A DNA stretch of 64,000 bases, taken from contig CBDEUL010000009.1 of the NCBI GenBank assembly GCA_965243265.1, positions 36,149-100,148 of the forward strand, given 5' to 3'. This document shows, in pieces, positions 33,088 through 41,318 of the stretch. The position numbers were made by a program, and so were the translations under genes. Source of the DNA: Flavicella sp965243265. Its GTDB lineage: Bacteria > Bacteroidota > Bacteroidia > Flavobacteriales > Flavobacteriaceae. Every line of letters begins with the position of its first letter. The first letter of the stretch is position 1. The notes under the pieces are model-generated. The model searched no databases, was not told where the DNA came from, and saw nothing but the letters and a program-made list of their open reading frames with translations.

Positions 33088-33117
33088 CAAAAATAGAAAT
33101 TTTATTCTTGCCGCCAA
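33088..33117 (-). promoter_or_regulatory. Predicted promoter for the arylsulfatase gene
   Basis: Minus strand: TTG in TTTTG (33117-33115), 19-bp spacer, TATTTTTG (33095-33088). The leader would be about 55 nt. The rest of the 178-bp gap to batD shows nothing else. Confidence 0.5.
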
Positions 33118-33204
33118 AAGAAAGAACATTCTTTTAATCCCATAGTAAACACCTAGGTCCTATTGAATTTAAAGCCACTTAAAACAGTGATTTATATATA
33201 CCTT

Positions 33205-34527
33205 TTAGGGATTTATCCATTTGATAAGAACCTGCTCCTTTTTCTTTTTATGCACTAAAAAATAAGCTGTTCTTAATTTTTTCCAATTCTGAATATGTAT
33301 GCTTTTAACCAGCTCGTTTGATAATAACAATTCTATTTCTTTTTTTAACTCCTCATTTTCAAAATATTGATCACATAAATAATTTAATGTTGGTTCTTCT
33401 AATTCTAGTCTATCAATCCACTTGTACAAATAATTAAGAGCTTCTGATTGTTTGTTTTCTTTTGCTGCTCCCTTAAACTTATCAAAATAAAAAGCTTCCG
33501 AATTCAAATAGTTTTCTTTTCTTTTTTTGAAGTATTTCTTCCCTTTAATAAAACTTATAACCAAAATAATCAGAACTAGAATCCCTAAGCCCCCATAAAG
33601 CAGTCCTTTTTTTATCAGCTGTTTTTTATTTTTTCCAGAAGTATTTTCTTGATGTAAACTCTTTATTTCCATATTTAAGGAGTCACGTACACTTCGTAGC
33701 ATTTCTAGGTTTGGGTTTTCTTGAACATTGACTGTAACAGACTTTAATGTTTTCTTATATAGTTTTTTACGATACGGATTCCACCATATTACCTCTATAG
33801 AAGGTAATATTATTTCCCCTTCTTTTTCAAACAGATATTGTACCCCTTCTGTTCGTGATGCACTTATAGATGTTTTTGTTTTTTTATTTTTTGAACTTGA
33901 GGTTATCGGATACAAACTAACATTAGGAATAGAGTCCCAAACAACTGAAGGCACAAGTTCTTGAACCGTATTTAAAGCTGTTCTTGTAATTGTTCTTTTA
34001 ACAACATCTCCTACCTTAATATCAGACAACTGTTTTGACCAGCTTTCAGAAACATATACATTAGAACTAACCAACCAGTTTTCTCTGGGTATGTTAGAGG
34101 GAATTGACTTTACTTTTATATTTCTAGATCGTGTTACAACACGCCTTTTAACTCCCTTGTAACCTCCTAAATCTGGTGTTTCTACATCAATCGTTAAAGA
34201 TGGAAATTCAATGTCTTTATCTGTATAAGGGAATACATTAAAAATTAGCTGTACACCTGCGTATGTTTGTCCATCTATTTTTTGAGATGTACTTAAAGAT
34301 CTAAAATAAACCGAGAAGGCGTTGTTTACTTTAATATTTCCTGGGTTCACACCTTTTGTAAACCAAGTAGATGTGTACACAGCAACTGTAACCTCTATAG
34401 GCTCTCCTACAAAAGCACTGGTTTTATTTATGCTAACTTCGCTAAAAACATGTTTTTGTGCAAAAAGAGCATTTCCTACTACCAATAAAACAATGTATAA
34501 ATATTTCAACACACCTTCTTTTACCAT
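33205..34527 (-). CDS. batD: BatD-like protein of the Bat operon
   Basis: This 440-residue protein has a signal peptide (ending LFAQ), beta-rich immunoglobulin-like periplasmic domains (about 22-270; SAFVGEPIEVTVAVYT, FNVFPYTDKDIEFPS, IKVGDVVKRTITRTA, EGEIILPSIEVIWWNP), a TM helix (about 310-328), and a cytoplasmic Lys/Glu-rich tail. This is the usual BatD plan. Bat proteins are linked to aerotolerance and envelope stress in Bacteroidota and Leptospira; the molecular role is not settled. It overlaps batB-batC by 7 bp and is the last gene of the operon. Confidence 0.88.
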   Translation of the reverse strand: MVKEGVLKYLYIVLLVVGNALFAQKHVFSEVSINKTSAFVGEPIEVTVAVYTSTWFTKGVNPGNIKVNNAFSVYFRSLSTSQKIDGQTYAGVQLIFNVFPYTDKDIEFPSLTIDVETPDLGGYKGVKRRVVTRSRNIKVKSIPSNIPRENWLVSSNVYVSESWSKQLSDIKVGDVVKRTITRTALNTVQELVPSVVWDSIPNVSLYPITSSSKNKKTKTSISASRTEGVQYLFEKEGEIILPSIEVIWWNPYRKKLYKKTLKSVTVNVQENPNLEMLRSVRDSLNMEIKSLHQENTSGKNKKQLIKKGLLYGGLGILVLIILVISFIKGKKYFKKRKENYLNSEAFYFDKFKGAAKENKQSEALNYLYKWIDRLELEEPTLNYLCDQYFENEELKKEIELLLSNELVKSIHIQNWKKLRTAYFLVHKKKKEQVLIKWINP

Positions 34528-36239
34528 GTTACCTCCTTATTTCTAGGTTTTAAATTATAGACCTTTACTTGATGGGCAAATTTTCTTTTTAAAAACAAAG
34601 CTGGATCATCGTCTACTTTTCTCATTAATATTTTTTGAGGGGCATCGTTTTTTCCTACTTCAAGATCGTCTGGTACTTCTTCTAACTCTTTTCCTTTTCT
34701 AATATCGGTTGTTGTTGTTTCTTCTAAACGCTCCTTTTCCATATCTTTTTTAGTAGCCTCTTGCCCTCCTCCACTTAAATCTTCTGGACTCTTGTTTTGT
34801 TTATTTTTTGCTTGTCCTTGTTCATTTGCTTCTTCTGCATCTTTTAACGAAACTTCATTTTCTGATTGAATTAATTGCTGAACTATTTCTTGATTTACAG
34901 ATGCATCTTTTAAATCTGGATTCAATTCTACTGCTTTTCCAAATGCTAATTGTGCTGCATTATAATTACCATTCTTATAATAAGTAAGCCCTAAATTATA
35001 GGATCCCATAGCCGTTGTGTCACTTTTAAAGGCTTCGATAGCTTCTTCGTAATTCCCTGCACGGTAATAAGCTACCCCTTTACGTATTGAACTCTCAAAA
35101 ACATCACCTGCTTTTGAATAGTTTCCTACATCAAGTAATTTTTGCCCTTGATAATCTTTTGAAAAAAATAAATCTTTAACAACAAAATTTTCTTTTTTGC
35201 AAGAAGTTAAGGACACTAAAACAAAGAAGACAACCCATCCTCTTCTAAACAACAACAATACTCCAATAGCTACAGGAACAACAAAAGCTATCCCTTTATC
35301 TTTCCATTTATCCTCATCAATCGTGTCTTTATCCTTAAACTCCAAGGTTTTACTGATAGATTTTGAAATTTTTTCTACATCACTCTTATCTAATGTTAGT
35401 GCGTGTACATTTACATTTTCTAAAGAGTTTAATTGTTGCAACACCTTGGTGTTTAAATAAGATTGTACCGTTTTCCCTTTCTTATTTTTCACAAAATTTC
35501 CTTTCCATACAGAAGGAATATTAGCTCCAGAACTTGTATTAAACGGCAATATCTCTACACTACATTTTGATTTTGAAATGTTTTGCTGAACAATGGAAAT
35601 ACTTTCTTTATCAAAATCATCAGAAAAAACAATATAAGTTGCAGGTGCCGTAGTTACTTCAGTCAACTTATACCCTAAATCAAAAGCAGCTTTTAAGTCA
35701 CTTCCTCCAAAAGGCATTATTTTAGGAGAAAGCGTTTTTAAATGCATTTTAATAATCTCATAATCATCTGTTAAAGGCAAAATAATATGTGCTGTCCCTG
35801 CAAAACCGACCAAAGCAACACGTGCTTTCGGGTTTTTATCTAATAAATCTGCTATTTTAAACTTTGCACGTTCCAAACGATTGGGCTGAATATCTGTAGC
35901 CATCATGCTTTGAGAGAGATCTAGTAAAACAACAACAGGTGTTTCTAATTTTTTTCCTGGTACGGTTTCTTTTTCCCATGTTGGTCCCGAAAGTGCTACT
36001 ACTCCAATACTCAAAGTAATAACCAAAGCCAAAAACATCATAAATCGCTTTTTATCATCTCCTTTTTGAATGACAAATGGTTGCAAATGTTTTGCTATAT
36101 GCTTTTTCCATTTTACCTCTTCTTTTAAATTGAATAAGAAGAATACAGTTAAAAGCAATATAACTGTAAATAACCCTAAAAACTTAGGTCGTATAAAGTG
36201 AAACACACTCCAATCAATATCTACCCAACTTTCAATCAT
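34521..36239 (-). CDS. BatB-BatC fusion: VWA domain plus TPR repeats
   Basis: This 572-residue protein starts with two TM helices (about 15-35 and 62-80) and a von Willebrand A domain with MIDAS VVLLDLSQSMMATD (about 105-118). A further TM segment follows (about 313-330), then a lipobox-like SCKK. A TPR region (about 375-455; AYYRAGNYEEAIEAF, GLTYYKNGNYNAAQLAFGKAVELNPD) and a charged, disordered tail complete it. In many genomes BatB (VWA) and BatC (TPR) are separate genes; here they are one frame with no stop. It overlaps batA by 8 bp and batD by 7 bp. Confidence 0.92.
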   Translation of the reverse strand: MIESWVDIDWSVFHFIRPKFLGLFTVILLLTVFFLFNLKEEVKWKKHIAKHLQPFVIQKGDDKKRFMMFLALVITLSIGVVALSGPTWEKETVPGKKLETPVVVLLDLSQSMMATDIQPNRLERAKFKIADLLDKNPKARVALVGFAGTAHIILPLTDDYEIIKMHLKTLSPKIMPFGGSDLKAAFDLGYKLTEVTTAPATYIVFSDDFDKESISIVQQNISKSKCSVEILPFNTSSGANIPSVWKGNFVKNKKGKTVQSYLNTKVLQQLNSLENVNVHALTLDKSDVEKISKSISKTLEFKDKDTIDEDKWKDKGIAFVVPVAIGVLLLFRRGWVVFFVLVSLTSCKKENFVVKDLFFSKDYQGQKLLDVGNYSKAGDVFESSIRKGVAYYRAGNYEEAIEAFKSDTTAMGSYNLGLTYYKNGNYNAAQLAFGKAVELNPDLKDASVNQEIVQQLIQSENEVSLKDAEEANEQGQAKNKQNKSPEDLSGGGQEATKKDMEKERLEETTTTDIRKGKELEEVPDDLEVGKNDAPQKILMRKVDDDPALFLKRKFAHQVKVYNLKPRNKEVTW

Positions 36240-37224
36240 TTATTTTCTTTTTAACAACTGTTATCACACTAAAAACAATCGAAGTAAAAAGTGCTAAAAT
36301 TATAGCAGCTCCTAAGGGATACCAATACAATAAGGTTTTAGGTCTGTAATTTACCTCTTCATATTCAATAGGCTCTAAACTATCTAATTCGGTATAAATT
36401 TCTTCTAACCGTTTAGAATCAATAGCTCTAAAGTAACTTGCATTTGTTAATTCTGCTATTTGCTCTAAAGTTTTTTCATCTAAATCAGAACCTCCATCTA
36501 AAGGATCTCCTATACCAATTGTATATATTTTAATAGAGTCCTTCATTGCCATATCAGCAGCATCTAACGGCAAAACATCTGTTCCTGCATCTACTCCATC
36601 GGTCAATACAAGCATCACCTTGGTGTTTAAAGTATCTTTTTCGAACAAATGGACTCCTTTTACTATTGCCTTACCTATATTCGTCATTTGCCCTGCCATA
36701 CCCACATCTGCATCTTCCAACATATAATCTATGGTGCCCAAATCGGGAGTAAAAGGAGCTTGTATATAGGCACTAGAGCCGAAAAACAACAACCCCATCC
36801 TATCTCCTTTTCTTCTCTCTATAAAATTGTGTAAAACAGATTTTACAGCATCCCAACGACGTACTTTTTTACCTTCTATGCTCCAATCTTTTTGAGCCAT
36901 ACTAAAAGAAATATCAGCAACAATTAAAAAATTACGAGAGGTTTTTACTTTTTTCTCTGGTTCTGCAACCAACTGTGGTGACGATAATGCCAATAGTAAC
37001 AATGCCCAAATGATATAAACTATAAAAAAAGAAAAAAAGGTACGTTGTTTTACAAAAGCTGCTTTTCTTGGCTTTTGTTCTGTGTACACCTGTGCTTTTT
37101 TAAAATTAGGATATAGCAACGAAGTGCTTTTTAACCTCAAAGGAGGTAACAAAAAGTACAAAAGGAAAGGTATTGGTAATAACCAAAACACCCAAAAATA
37201 TGCTATTTCAAAATTATCTGACAT
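36232..37224 (-). CDS. batA: BatA, VWA domain membrane protein
   Basis: This 330-residue protein has N-terminal TM helices (about 8-26 and 60-78), a VWA domain with intact MIDAS DISFSMAQ (about 98-105), DRMGLLFFGSSAYIQAPFT, TNIGKAI, VLTDGVDAGTD, and a C-terminal TM helix (about 303-323). This is the standard BatA topology, with the VWA domain facing the periplasm. It overlaps the preceding 176-residue gene by 11 bp and batB-batC by 8 bp, so the operon is tightly coupled. Confidence 0.93.
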   Translation of the reverse strand: MSDNFEIAYFWVFWLLPIPFLLYFLLPPLRLKSTSLLYPNFKKAQVYTEQKPRKAAFVKQRTFFSFFIVYIIWALLLLALSSPQLVAEPEKKVKTSRNFLIVADISFSMAQKDWSIEGKKVRRWDAVKSVLHNFIERRKGDRMGLLFFGSSAYIQAPFTPDLGTIDYMLEDADVGMAGQMTNIGKAIVKGVHLFEKDTLNTKVMLVLTDGVDAGTDVLPLDAADMAMKDSIKIYTIGIGDPLDGGSDLDEKTLEQIAELTNASYFRAIDSKRLEEIYTELDSLEPIEYEEVNYRPKTLLYWYPLGAAIILALFTSIVFSVITVVKKKIND

Positions 37225-37744
37225 GTGTGTTTATCCATTTTTTAGACATCTCAAAAATCTTTTCTTTATCTGTATTTGATATCTTATCTTTTTTATAAAA
37301 CGCTGTTTTAAAAACCTCTTTAAACGGTTGAAACATTTCTGTTTTTATTTTTGAATCTAAAAACTCCAACCATTCAGTATCGTGTAAAGAAGCTACATTT
37401 TTCCGTCCGTAAGCTATCATAGCTGTATTTTTTAAAATCACATTGAACTGATTTACACAAAGGTTATTTTGAGGTTCTTTATATATATATCTTAGTTCTT
37501 TTAAAACTTTTATAGCTGCTCTTCTATAAGCGTTTCTTTGATAACGAATTGCCAAGCGAACAATTATAAATAATACCATTACAAACATAAATCCAGCCAC
37601 AAACTTCCAACCTATTTCTGAAAAAGAAAACACTACAGGATCTGGCTCATACAAAGGCGATAATTCAATATACTTCTCTTTTTGAGAAAAAAGAGGTATT
37701 GAAAATAAATACATTCCTAAAAAAAATAGTTTTTGAAAACTCAT
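37214..37744 (-). CDS. Small membrane protein of the Bat operon, unknown function
   Basis: This 176-residue protein has a signal-like hydrophobic start (MSFQKLFFLGMYLFSIPLFSQ), a short periplasmic piece, a TM helix (about 45-65), and a basic cytoplasmic part rich in helices (AAIKVLKELRYIYKEPQ, EWLEFLDSKI, KISNTDKEKIFEMSKKWI). The layout is that of the DUF4381-like protein regularly placed between DUF58 and BatA. It overlaps the DUF58 gene by 4 bp (ATGA, 37741-37744) and batA by 11 bp. Confidence 0.8.
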   Translation of the reverse strand: MSFQKLFFLGMYLFSIPLFSQKEKYIELSPLYEPDPVVFSFSEIGWKFVAGFMFVMVLFIIVRLAIRYQRNAYRRAAIKVLKELRYIYKEPQNNLCVNQFNVILKNTAMIAYGRKNVASLHDTEWLEFLDSKIKTEMFQPFKEVFKTAFYKKDKISNTDKEKIFEMSKKWINTHVR

Positions 37745-38678
37745 TTGGCTCTTTTCTTTTTTAGCAATTCTTTTAACTGTGTATCAATAGGTACTATTGT
37801 ATTGAATTTTAATACAGGTATTTTGTTTTTTTTCATTTGAGATTCAAAATTGACAAAATCTTTTTCAAATCCTTCTTTAAATTTATTTCTAACTTGTTTG
37901 CTACCACCATCTATAACTATTTGCTCTCGTCCATCTCCTCCTATCATTTTTACCGCTTCTGGTTCGTATTCCATTGGGTCATATACTTTCGCTAACAATA
38001 CATCATTATGTTTTGACAAGTATGAAATATGTTTACTTACTTCTTCTGAGTATCTATAAAAATCACTGATAATAACCACCAAATAATCATGTGTTACAAT
38101 ATTTCGTATGTTCTTCGTAATTTCTTTTAACGATTTTTCAAAGTCTATAGACTCTGAATTGATCAATGCACGGTTCTTAGCTACTAGTTTTTCAAAAAAA
38201 ACAAGATATTCTTTTTGTTTCTTTTAGGAAGTATCACATCTATAGCATTGTCTCCAAAAACAACGGCTCCTACTCTGTCTCCATCTTTAGCTATTCTAAA
38301 TGCTGTTAAAGCTGCTAATTCTGCTGCCACTACAGATTTTGTTTTATTTTGAGATCCAAAAAACATTGATTTAGATTGATCTACCACAATCAATACTGGT
38401 TTTTCTTTTTCTTCACTATAAACTCTCGAATGTGTTTTTTGAGTACGTGCGGTAACTTTCCAATCTATAGTACGTATATCGTCTCCTGCCACATAATTTC
38501 TAACCTCCTCAAAATCCAAACCACGCCCTCTCAATTTAGAAGCGTATCTACCTCCTAAAATAGTACGCACCTTTTGTTTATTTGCTAAAAAACTAAATCC
38601 TTTTGCTATAGGTTCTAATGCAAGTAAATCTTCTAAGGATACAAATACATTGGCTGGGTAATGGGACTTTTTTGACAT
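37741..38678 (-). pseudogene. DUF58 (Bat operon) gene interrupted by a -1 frameshift
   Basis: Two adjacent minus-strand frames together make one DUF58 protein. The first (ATG at 38678, stop at 38184) has LRGRGLDFEEVRNYVAGDD, IRTIDWKVTART and the VWA-like IVVDQSKSM. The second continues with EKLVAKNRALINSES to the ATGA overlap at 37741. They join if one T is added to the T8 run at 38194-38201, giving about 312 residues, the normal length. The frame 0 product ends in LFFLKN followed by two TAG codons. Causes may be a sequencing indel, a real mutation, phase variation or programmed frameshifting. DUF58 proteins work with MoxR ATPases. Confidence 0.85.
38181..38201 (-). other. Candidate slippery site and tandem stops in the DUF58 gene
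   Basis: Minus strand reads T8, then G-AAA-AAC, then TAG-TAG in frame 0. A -1 slip on the AAA-AAC pair would continue as CTA GTA GCT AAG, into the second half of the DUF58 protein. The run T8 itself could also slip. Confidence 0.5.
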
Positions 38679-38691
38679 TTGAGCTTCTTTT

Positions 38692-39660
38692 TTAAGCTGC
38701 TACGGCAACTAATTTTAAAATCTCATCAATGATAACATCTGTGTTTTTTCCTTCTGCATTTGCCTCATAACTCAATACAATTCTATGACGTAAACAGTCG
38801 TGTACAACCGCTCTGATATCATCTGGTGTTACATACTCTTTACCTTCCATCCAAGCATGTGTTCTTGCTGCTTTGTCTATAGATATATTTCCTCTCGGAC
38901 TTGCTCCAAAATCAATCCACTGCGCTAGTGATTCACTATATTTTTCTGGGTATCTCGTTGCAGAAACGATGTCTACAATATAACGTTCCATATTTTCTGA
39001 AATAGTTACTTTGGCTATCTCTTCTCGTGCTTCAAAAATATCTTCCGCAATTAACTTCTCTGTACTCTCTTCCTTTTTCGTTGTTTTTTGCTCTTCTCTA
39101 TTCAATCGCATAATTGCTATTTCAGATACACTATCTGGATAATCTACTGCTACATGCATTAAAAAACGATCCATCTGAGCTTCTGGTAAAGGATATGTTC
39201 CTTCTTGTTCTATAGGGTTTTGAGTTGCCAAAACCATAAAAAGAGGGTCCATCTTATACGTTTTTCCTGCTACAGAAACTTGTCTTTCTTCCATAGCTTC
39301 TAACAAAGCTGATTGTACCTTAGCAGGTGCTCTGTTAATCTCATCTGCTAAAATTAGATTGCTGAAAACAGGTCCTTTTTGAAAGAAAAACTTCTCTTCA
39401 CTTTCTGGTTGATAGACTTCTGTACCTGTAACATCTGAAGGCAATAAGTCTGGTGTAAACTGAACTCTACTCAATCCACAATCTAATTCTTTGGCCAAAG
39501 ACTTTACTGTTCTTGTTTTTGCCAACCCTGGCATACTTTCCAATAAAATATTTCCATTAGCCAACAATACTAAAATAATACGGTTAATCAATTTATCCTG
39601 ACCAATTACCGAAGCGGCCATATTTATTTTTAACTTTTCTATTTTTTGATGTGCTGTCAT
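38692..39660 (-). CDS. moxR: MoxR family AAA+ ATPase
   Basis: This 322-residue AAA+ protein has Walker A in ESMPGLAKTRTVKSLA (about 39-54), Walker B LILADEINRAPAKVQSALLEAM, sensor I LATQNPIEQEGTYPLPEAQMDRF, and the arginine-rich SPRGNISIDKAART region near 260. MoxR ATPases remodel metal-binding VWA proteins; here the partners are the DUF58 and VWA proteins encoded downstream. First gene of the Bat operon, 13 bp before the DUF58 gene. A -7-like element is found 33 bp upstream of the ATG. Confidence 0.95.
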   Translation of the reverse strand: MTAHQKIEKLKINMAASVIGQDKLINRIILVLLANGNILLESMPGLAKTRTVKSLAKELDCGLSRVQFTPDLLPSDVTGTEVYQPESEEKFFFQKGPVFSNLILADEINRAPAKVQSALLEAMEERQVSVAGKTYKMDPLFMVLATQNPIEQEGTYPLPEAQMDRFLMHVAVDYPDSVSEIAIMRLNREEQKTTKKEESTEKLIAEDIFEAREEIAKVTISENMERYIVDIVSATRYPEKYSESLAQWIDFGASPRGNISIDKAARTHAWMEGKEYVTPDDIRAVVHDCLRHRIVLSYEANAEGKNTDVIIDEILKLVAVAA

Positions 39661-39693
39661 AACAACTTTTTTTAGATTAGATCTGAAGTATTA

Positions 39694-39701
39694 CAAATAT
39701 A
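39694..39701 (-). promoter_or_regulatory. Possible -7 element for the Bat operon
   Basis: Minus strand TATATTTG, 33 bp before the moxR ATG; no clear TTG at -33. Confidence 0.4.
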
Positions 39702-39775
39702 TCTAAATATCTCTTGAATACTAACTCCATCTTCTCTAAAAAAACAAATTCCCACCTGTAAAAAATTGCATAAAA

Positions 39776-39804
39776 AAAAGGCCTGAATAAAATTCAGACC
39801 TTTT
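39776..39804 (-). terminator. Terminator after tRNA-His
   Basis: AAAAGGCCTGAAT (39776-39788) pairs with ATTCAGACCTTTT (39792-39804), one G-U pair in minus-strand RNA, followed by a T run on that strand. Confidence 0.8.
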
Positions 39805-39812
39805 GAAACTTG

Positions 39813-39887
39813 GGTGGAAGATGGGGCTCGAACCCACGACCCTCGGTACCACAAACCGATGCTCTAACCAACTGAGCTACAACCACC
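39813..39887 (-). tRNA. tRNA-His (anticodon GTG)
   Basis: The minus strand folds as a tRNA. The D arm is AGCTCAGTTGGTTAGAGC; the anticodon arm is TCGGT-TTGTGGT-ACCGA with anticodon GTG at 39852-39850; the T arm is GTGGG-TTCGAGC-CCCAT. A 5' extra G pairs with C73, the tRNA-His identity mark. In the acceptor stem, two adjacent positions (5-68 and 6-67) read as U-U mismatches. CCA is not fully encoded. Confidence 0.93.
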
Positions 39888-39939
39888 ATGTTTAACGGTT
39901 GCAAATTTACACTATTTCAACAATCCTGCAAACTTTTTT

Positions 39940-40656
39940 TTAAAATAAATCATCTAATTTTTTAACCGAAACATAACGCTCTGAGATATAGCCCTCTGCA
40001 GATTCCACTCCTATCAACCTTCCTAAGTCATTTGCTCTATAACGTACACTCTCTAGAAAATTCTTACTCGTAATTGGAGAAATAGGCTCTTTGCTATTCG
40101 GGTCATAAAACTGAGAACTGTATGCTTTCACAGCTTCCATCTTCTTTTCTATAAAACCCGAAACATCTACAACAAAATCTGGCTCTATATTTTTCCACTG
40201 TATATAATGATATACTTGTTTAGGGCGCCATTCTTTTTGCTGAACACCTCCTAATGATGTTTCTATTCTTCTTAATCCTGACAAAAAACAAGCATCCGAT
40301 GCCAACTTACTTCCCTTAGGATGGTCTATATGACGATCATCAACCGCATTACACAACACAATTTCTGGCTGGTATTTTCGAATCATTTGAATAAGCGCTA
40401 ACTGATGTTCCTTATCGTTTCTAAAAAAACCGTCTGCAAAGGCTAAGTTTTCACGAACTGTAAGTCCTAAAATCTCAGCAGCCTTGGCCGATTCTTGATC
40501 TCTGATTTCTGCAGAACCTCGGGTGCCCAACTCTCCCCTAGTCAAATCTACAACCCCAACCTTTTTTCCTAAAGAAATTTCTTTTGCTATGGTTGCTCCA
40601 CACCCCAACTCAATATCATCCGGATGTGCTCCTATTGCCAATATATCTAATTTCAT
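39940..40656 (-). CDS. bshB1: Bacillithiol biosynthesis deacetylase BshB1
   Basis: BshB1 is a zinc LmbE/PIG-L-type deacetylase that turns GlcNAc-malate into GlcN-malate in bacillithiol synthesis. The 238-residue protein starts MKLDILAIGAHPDDIELGCG, with the AHPDD zinc motif, then LTRGELGTRGS, ENLAFADGFF, DRHIDHPKGS with zinc-ligand His, and QFYDPNSKEPIS, typical of BshB1. The ATG at 40656 overlaps the glutathione peroxidase stop as ATGA, so the two are translationally coupled. BshA and BshC are not in the window. Confidence 0.95.
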   Translation of the reverse strand: MKLDILAIGAHPDDIELGCGATIAKEISLGKKVGVVDLTRGELGTRGSAEIRDQESAKAAEILGLTVRENLAFADGFFRNDKEHQLALIQMIRKYQPEIVLCNAVDDRHIDHPKGSKLASDACFLSGLRRIETSLGGVQQKEWRPKQVYHYIQWKNIEPDFVVDVSGFIEKKMEAVKAYSSQFYDPNSKEPISPITSKNFLESVRYRANDLGRLIGVESAEGYISERYVSVKKLDDLF

Positions 40657-41234
40657 ATGTCTTTGTTTTCTATCCAATTGATAATCTCTGTATCCATTGG
40701 CTTTGTTTTAGGAGAAATCACTTTTACAAGCTCTCCATTTTCGTTTAATAAATATTTTTGAAAATTCCATTTTACCTTAGAGTCTAAAACTCCATTTCGT
40801 TCTTTCTCTGTTAAAAATTCATAGACGGGATGTTTGTCGTTTCCTTTCACTTCTATTTTTCCCATCATAGGAAAAGTGACTCCATAATTCAAAGTACAGA
40901 ATTCCGAAATCTCAGCATTTGTTCCAGGCTCTTGCCACAAAAAATTATTCGACGGAAACCCTACAATTACAAATCCTTTAGCTTTATATTTTTCATACAA
41001 CTCTTGCAATTCTTTATACTGCGGTGTCAATCCACATTTTGAAGCTGTATTTACAATCATTATTTTTTTTCCTTTTAAAGACGAAAAATCAAACTCATTT
41101 CCTTGTAAGTCCCTGACTATAAATTGATAAATTGTTTGTTTTTCAAACAAATCTTCAGAAACCTTTTTTTTACTAAAAGCATAAGCTCCCACAGCAACTA
41201 CTAAGGCAATAACTAGAATTATTAAATACTTCAT
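40653..41234 (-). CDS. Glutathione peroxidase family protein, membrane-anchored
   Basis: This 193-residue thiol peroxidase has an N-terminal hydrophobic segment (about 3-20) that would act as signal anchor or uncleaved signal. The catalytic motif is NTASKCGLTPQY with C67, then NNFLWQEPG (Q101), a second Cys (C113) in SEFCTLNYGVTFP, and KVKWNFQKYLL with W156. Cys rather than selenocysteine suggests a thioredoxin- or thiol-dependent enzyme. It shares a transcript with bshB1 (ATGA overlap), so bacillithiol as reductant is an appealing inference. A full promoter match lies upstream. Confidence 0.93.
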   Translation of the reverse strand: MKYLIILVIALVVAVGAYAFSKKKVSEDLFEKQTIYQFIVRDLQGNEFDFSSLKGKKIMIVNTASKCGLTPQYKELQELYEKYKAKGFVIVGFPSNNFLWQEPGTNAEISEFCTLNYGVTFPMMGKIEVKGNDKHPVYEFLTEKERNGVLDSKVKWNFQKYLLNENGELVKVISPKTKPMDTEIINWIENKDI

Positions 41235-41261
41235 ATATCTCTTATTTTAACTGACTTTTTT

Positions 41262-41291
41262 CAAAAATACAGCTTAATTACGCTTTTACAA
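41262..41291 (-). promoter_or_regulatory. Predicted promoter for the peroxidase-bshB1 operon
   Basis: Minus strand: TTG in TTTTG (41291-41289), 19-bp spacer, TATTTTTG (41269-41262). Leader about 22 nt. It lies in the 84-bp divergent gap shared with the DUF2520 gene. Confidence 0.55.
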
Positions 41292-41318
41292 AACCGTATT
41301 AGTTAGTATCTTCGTTCC

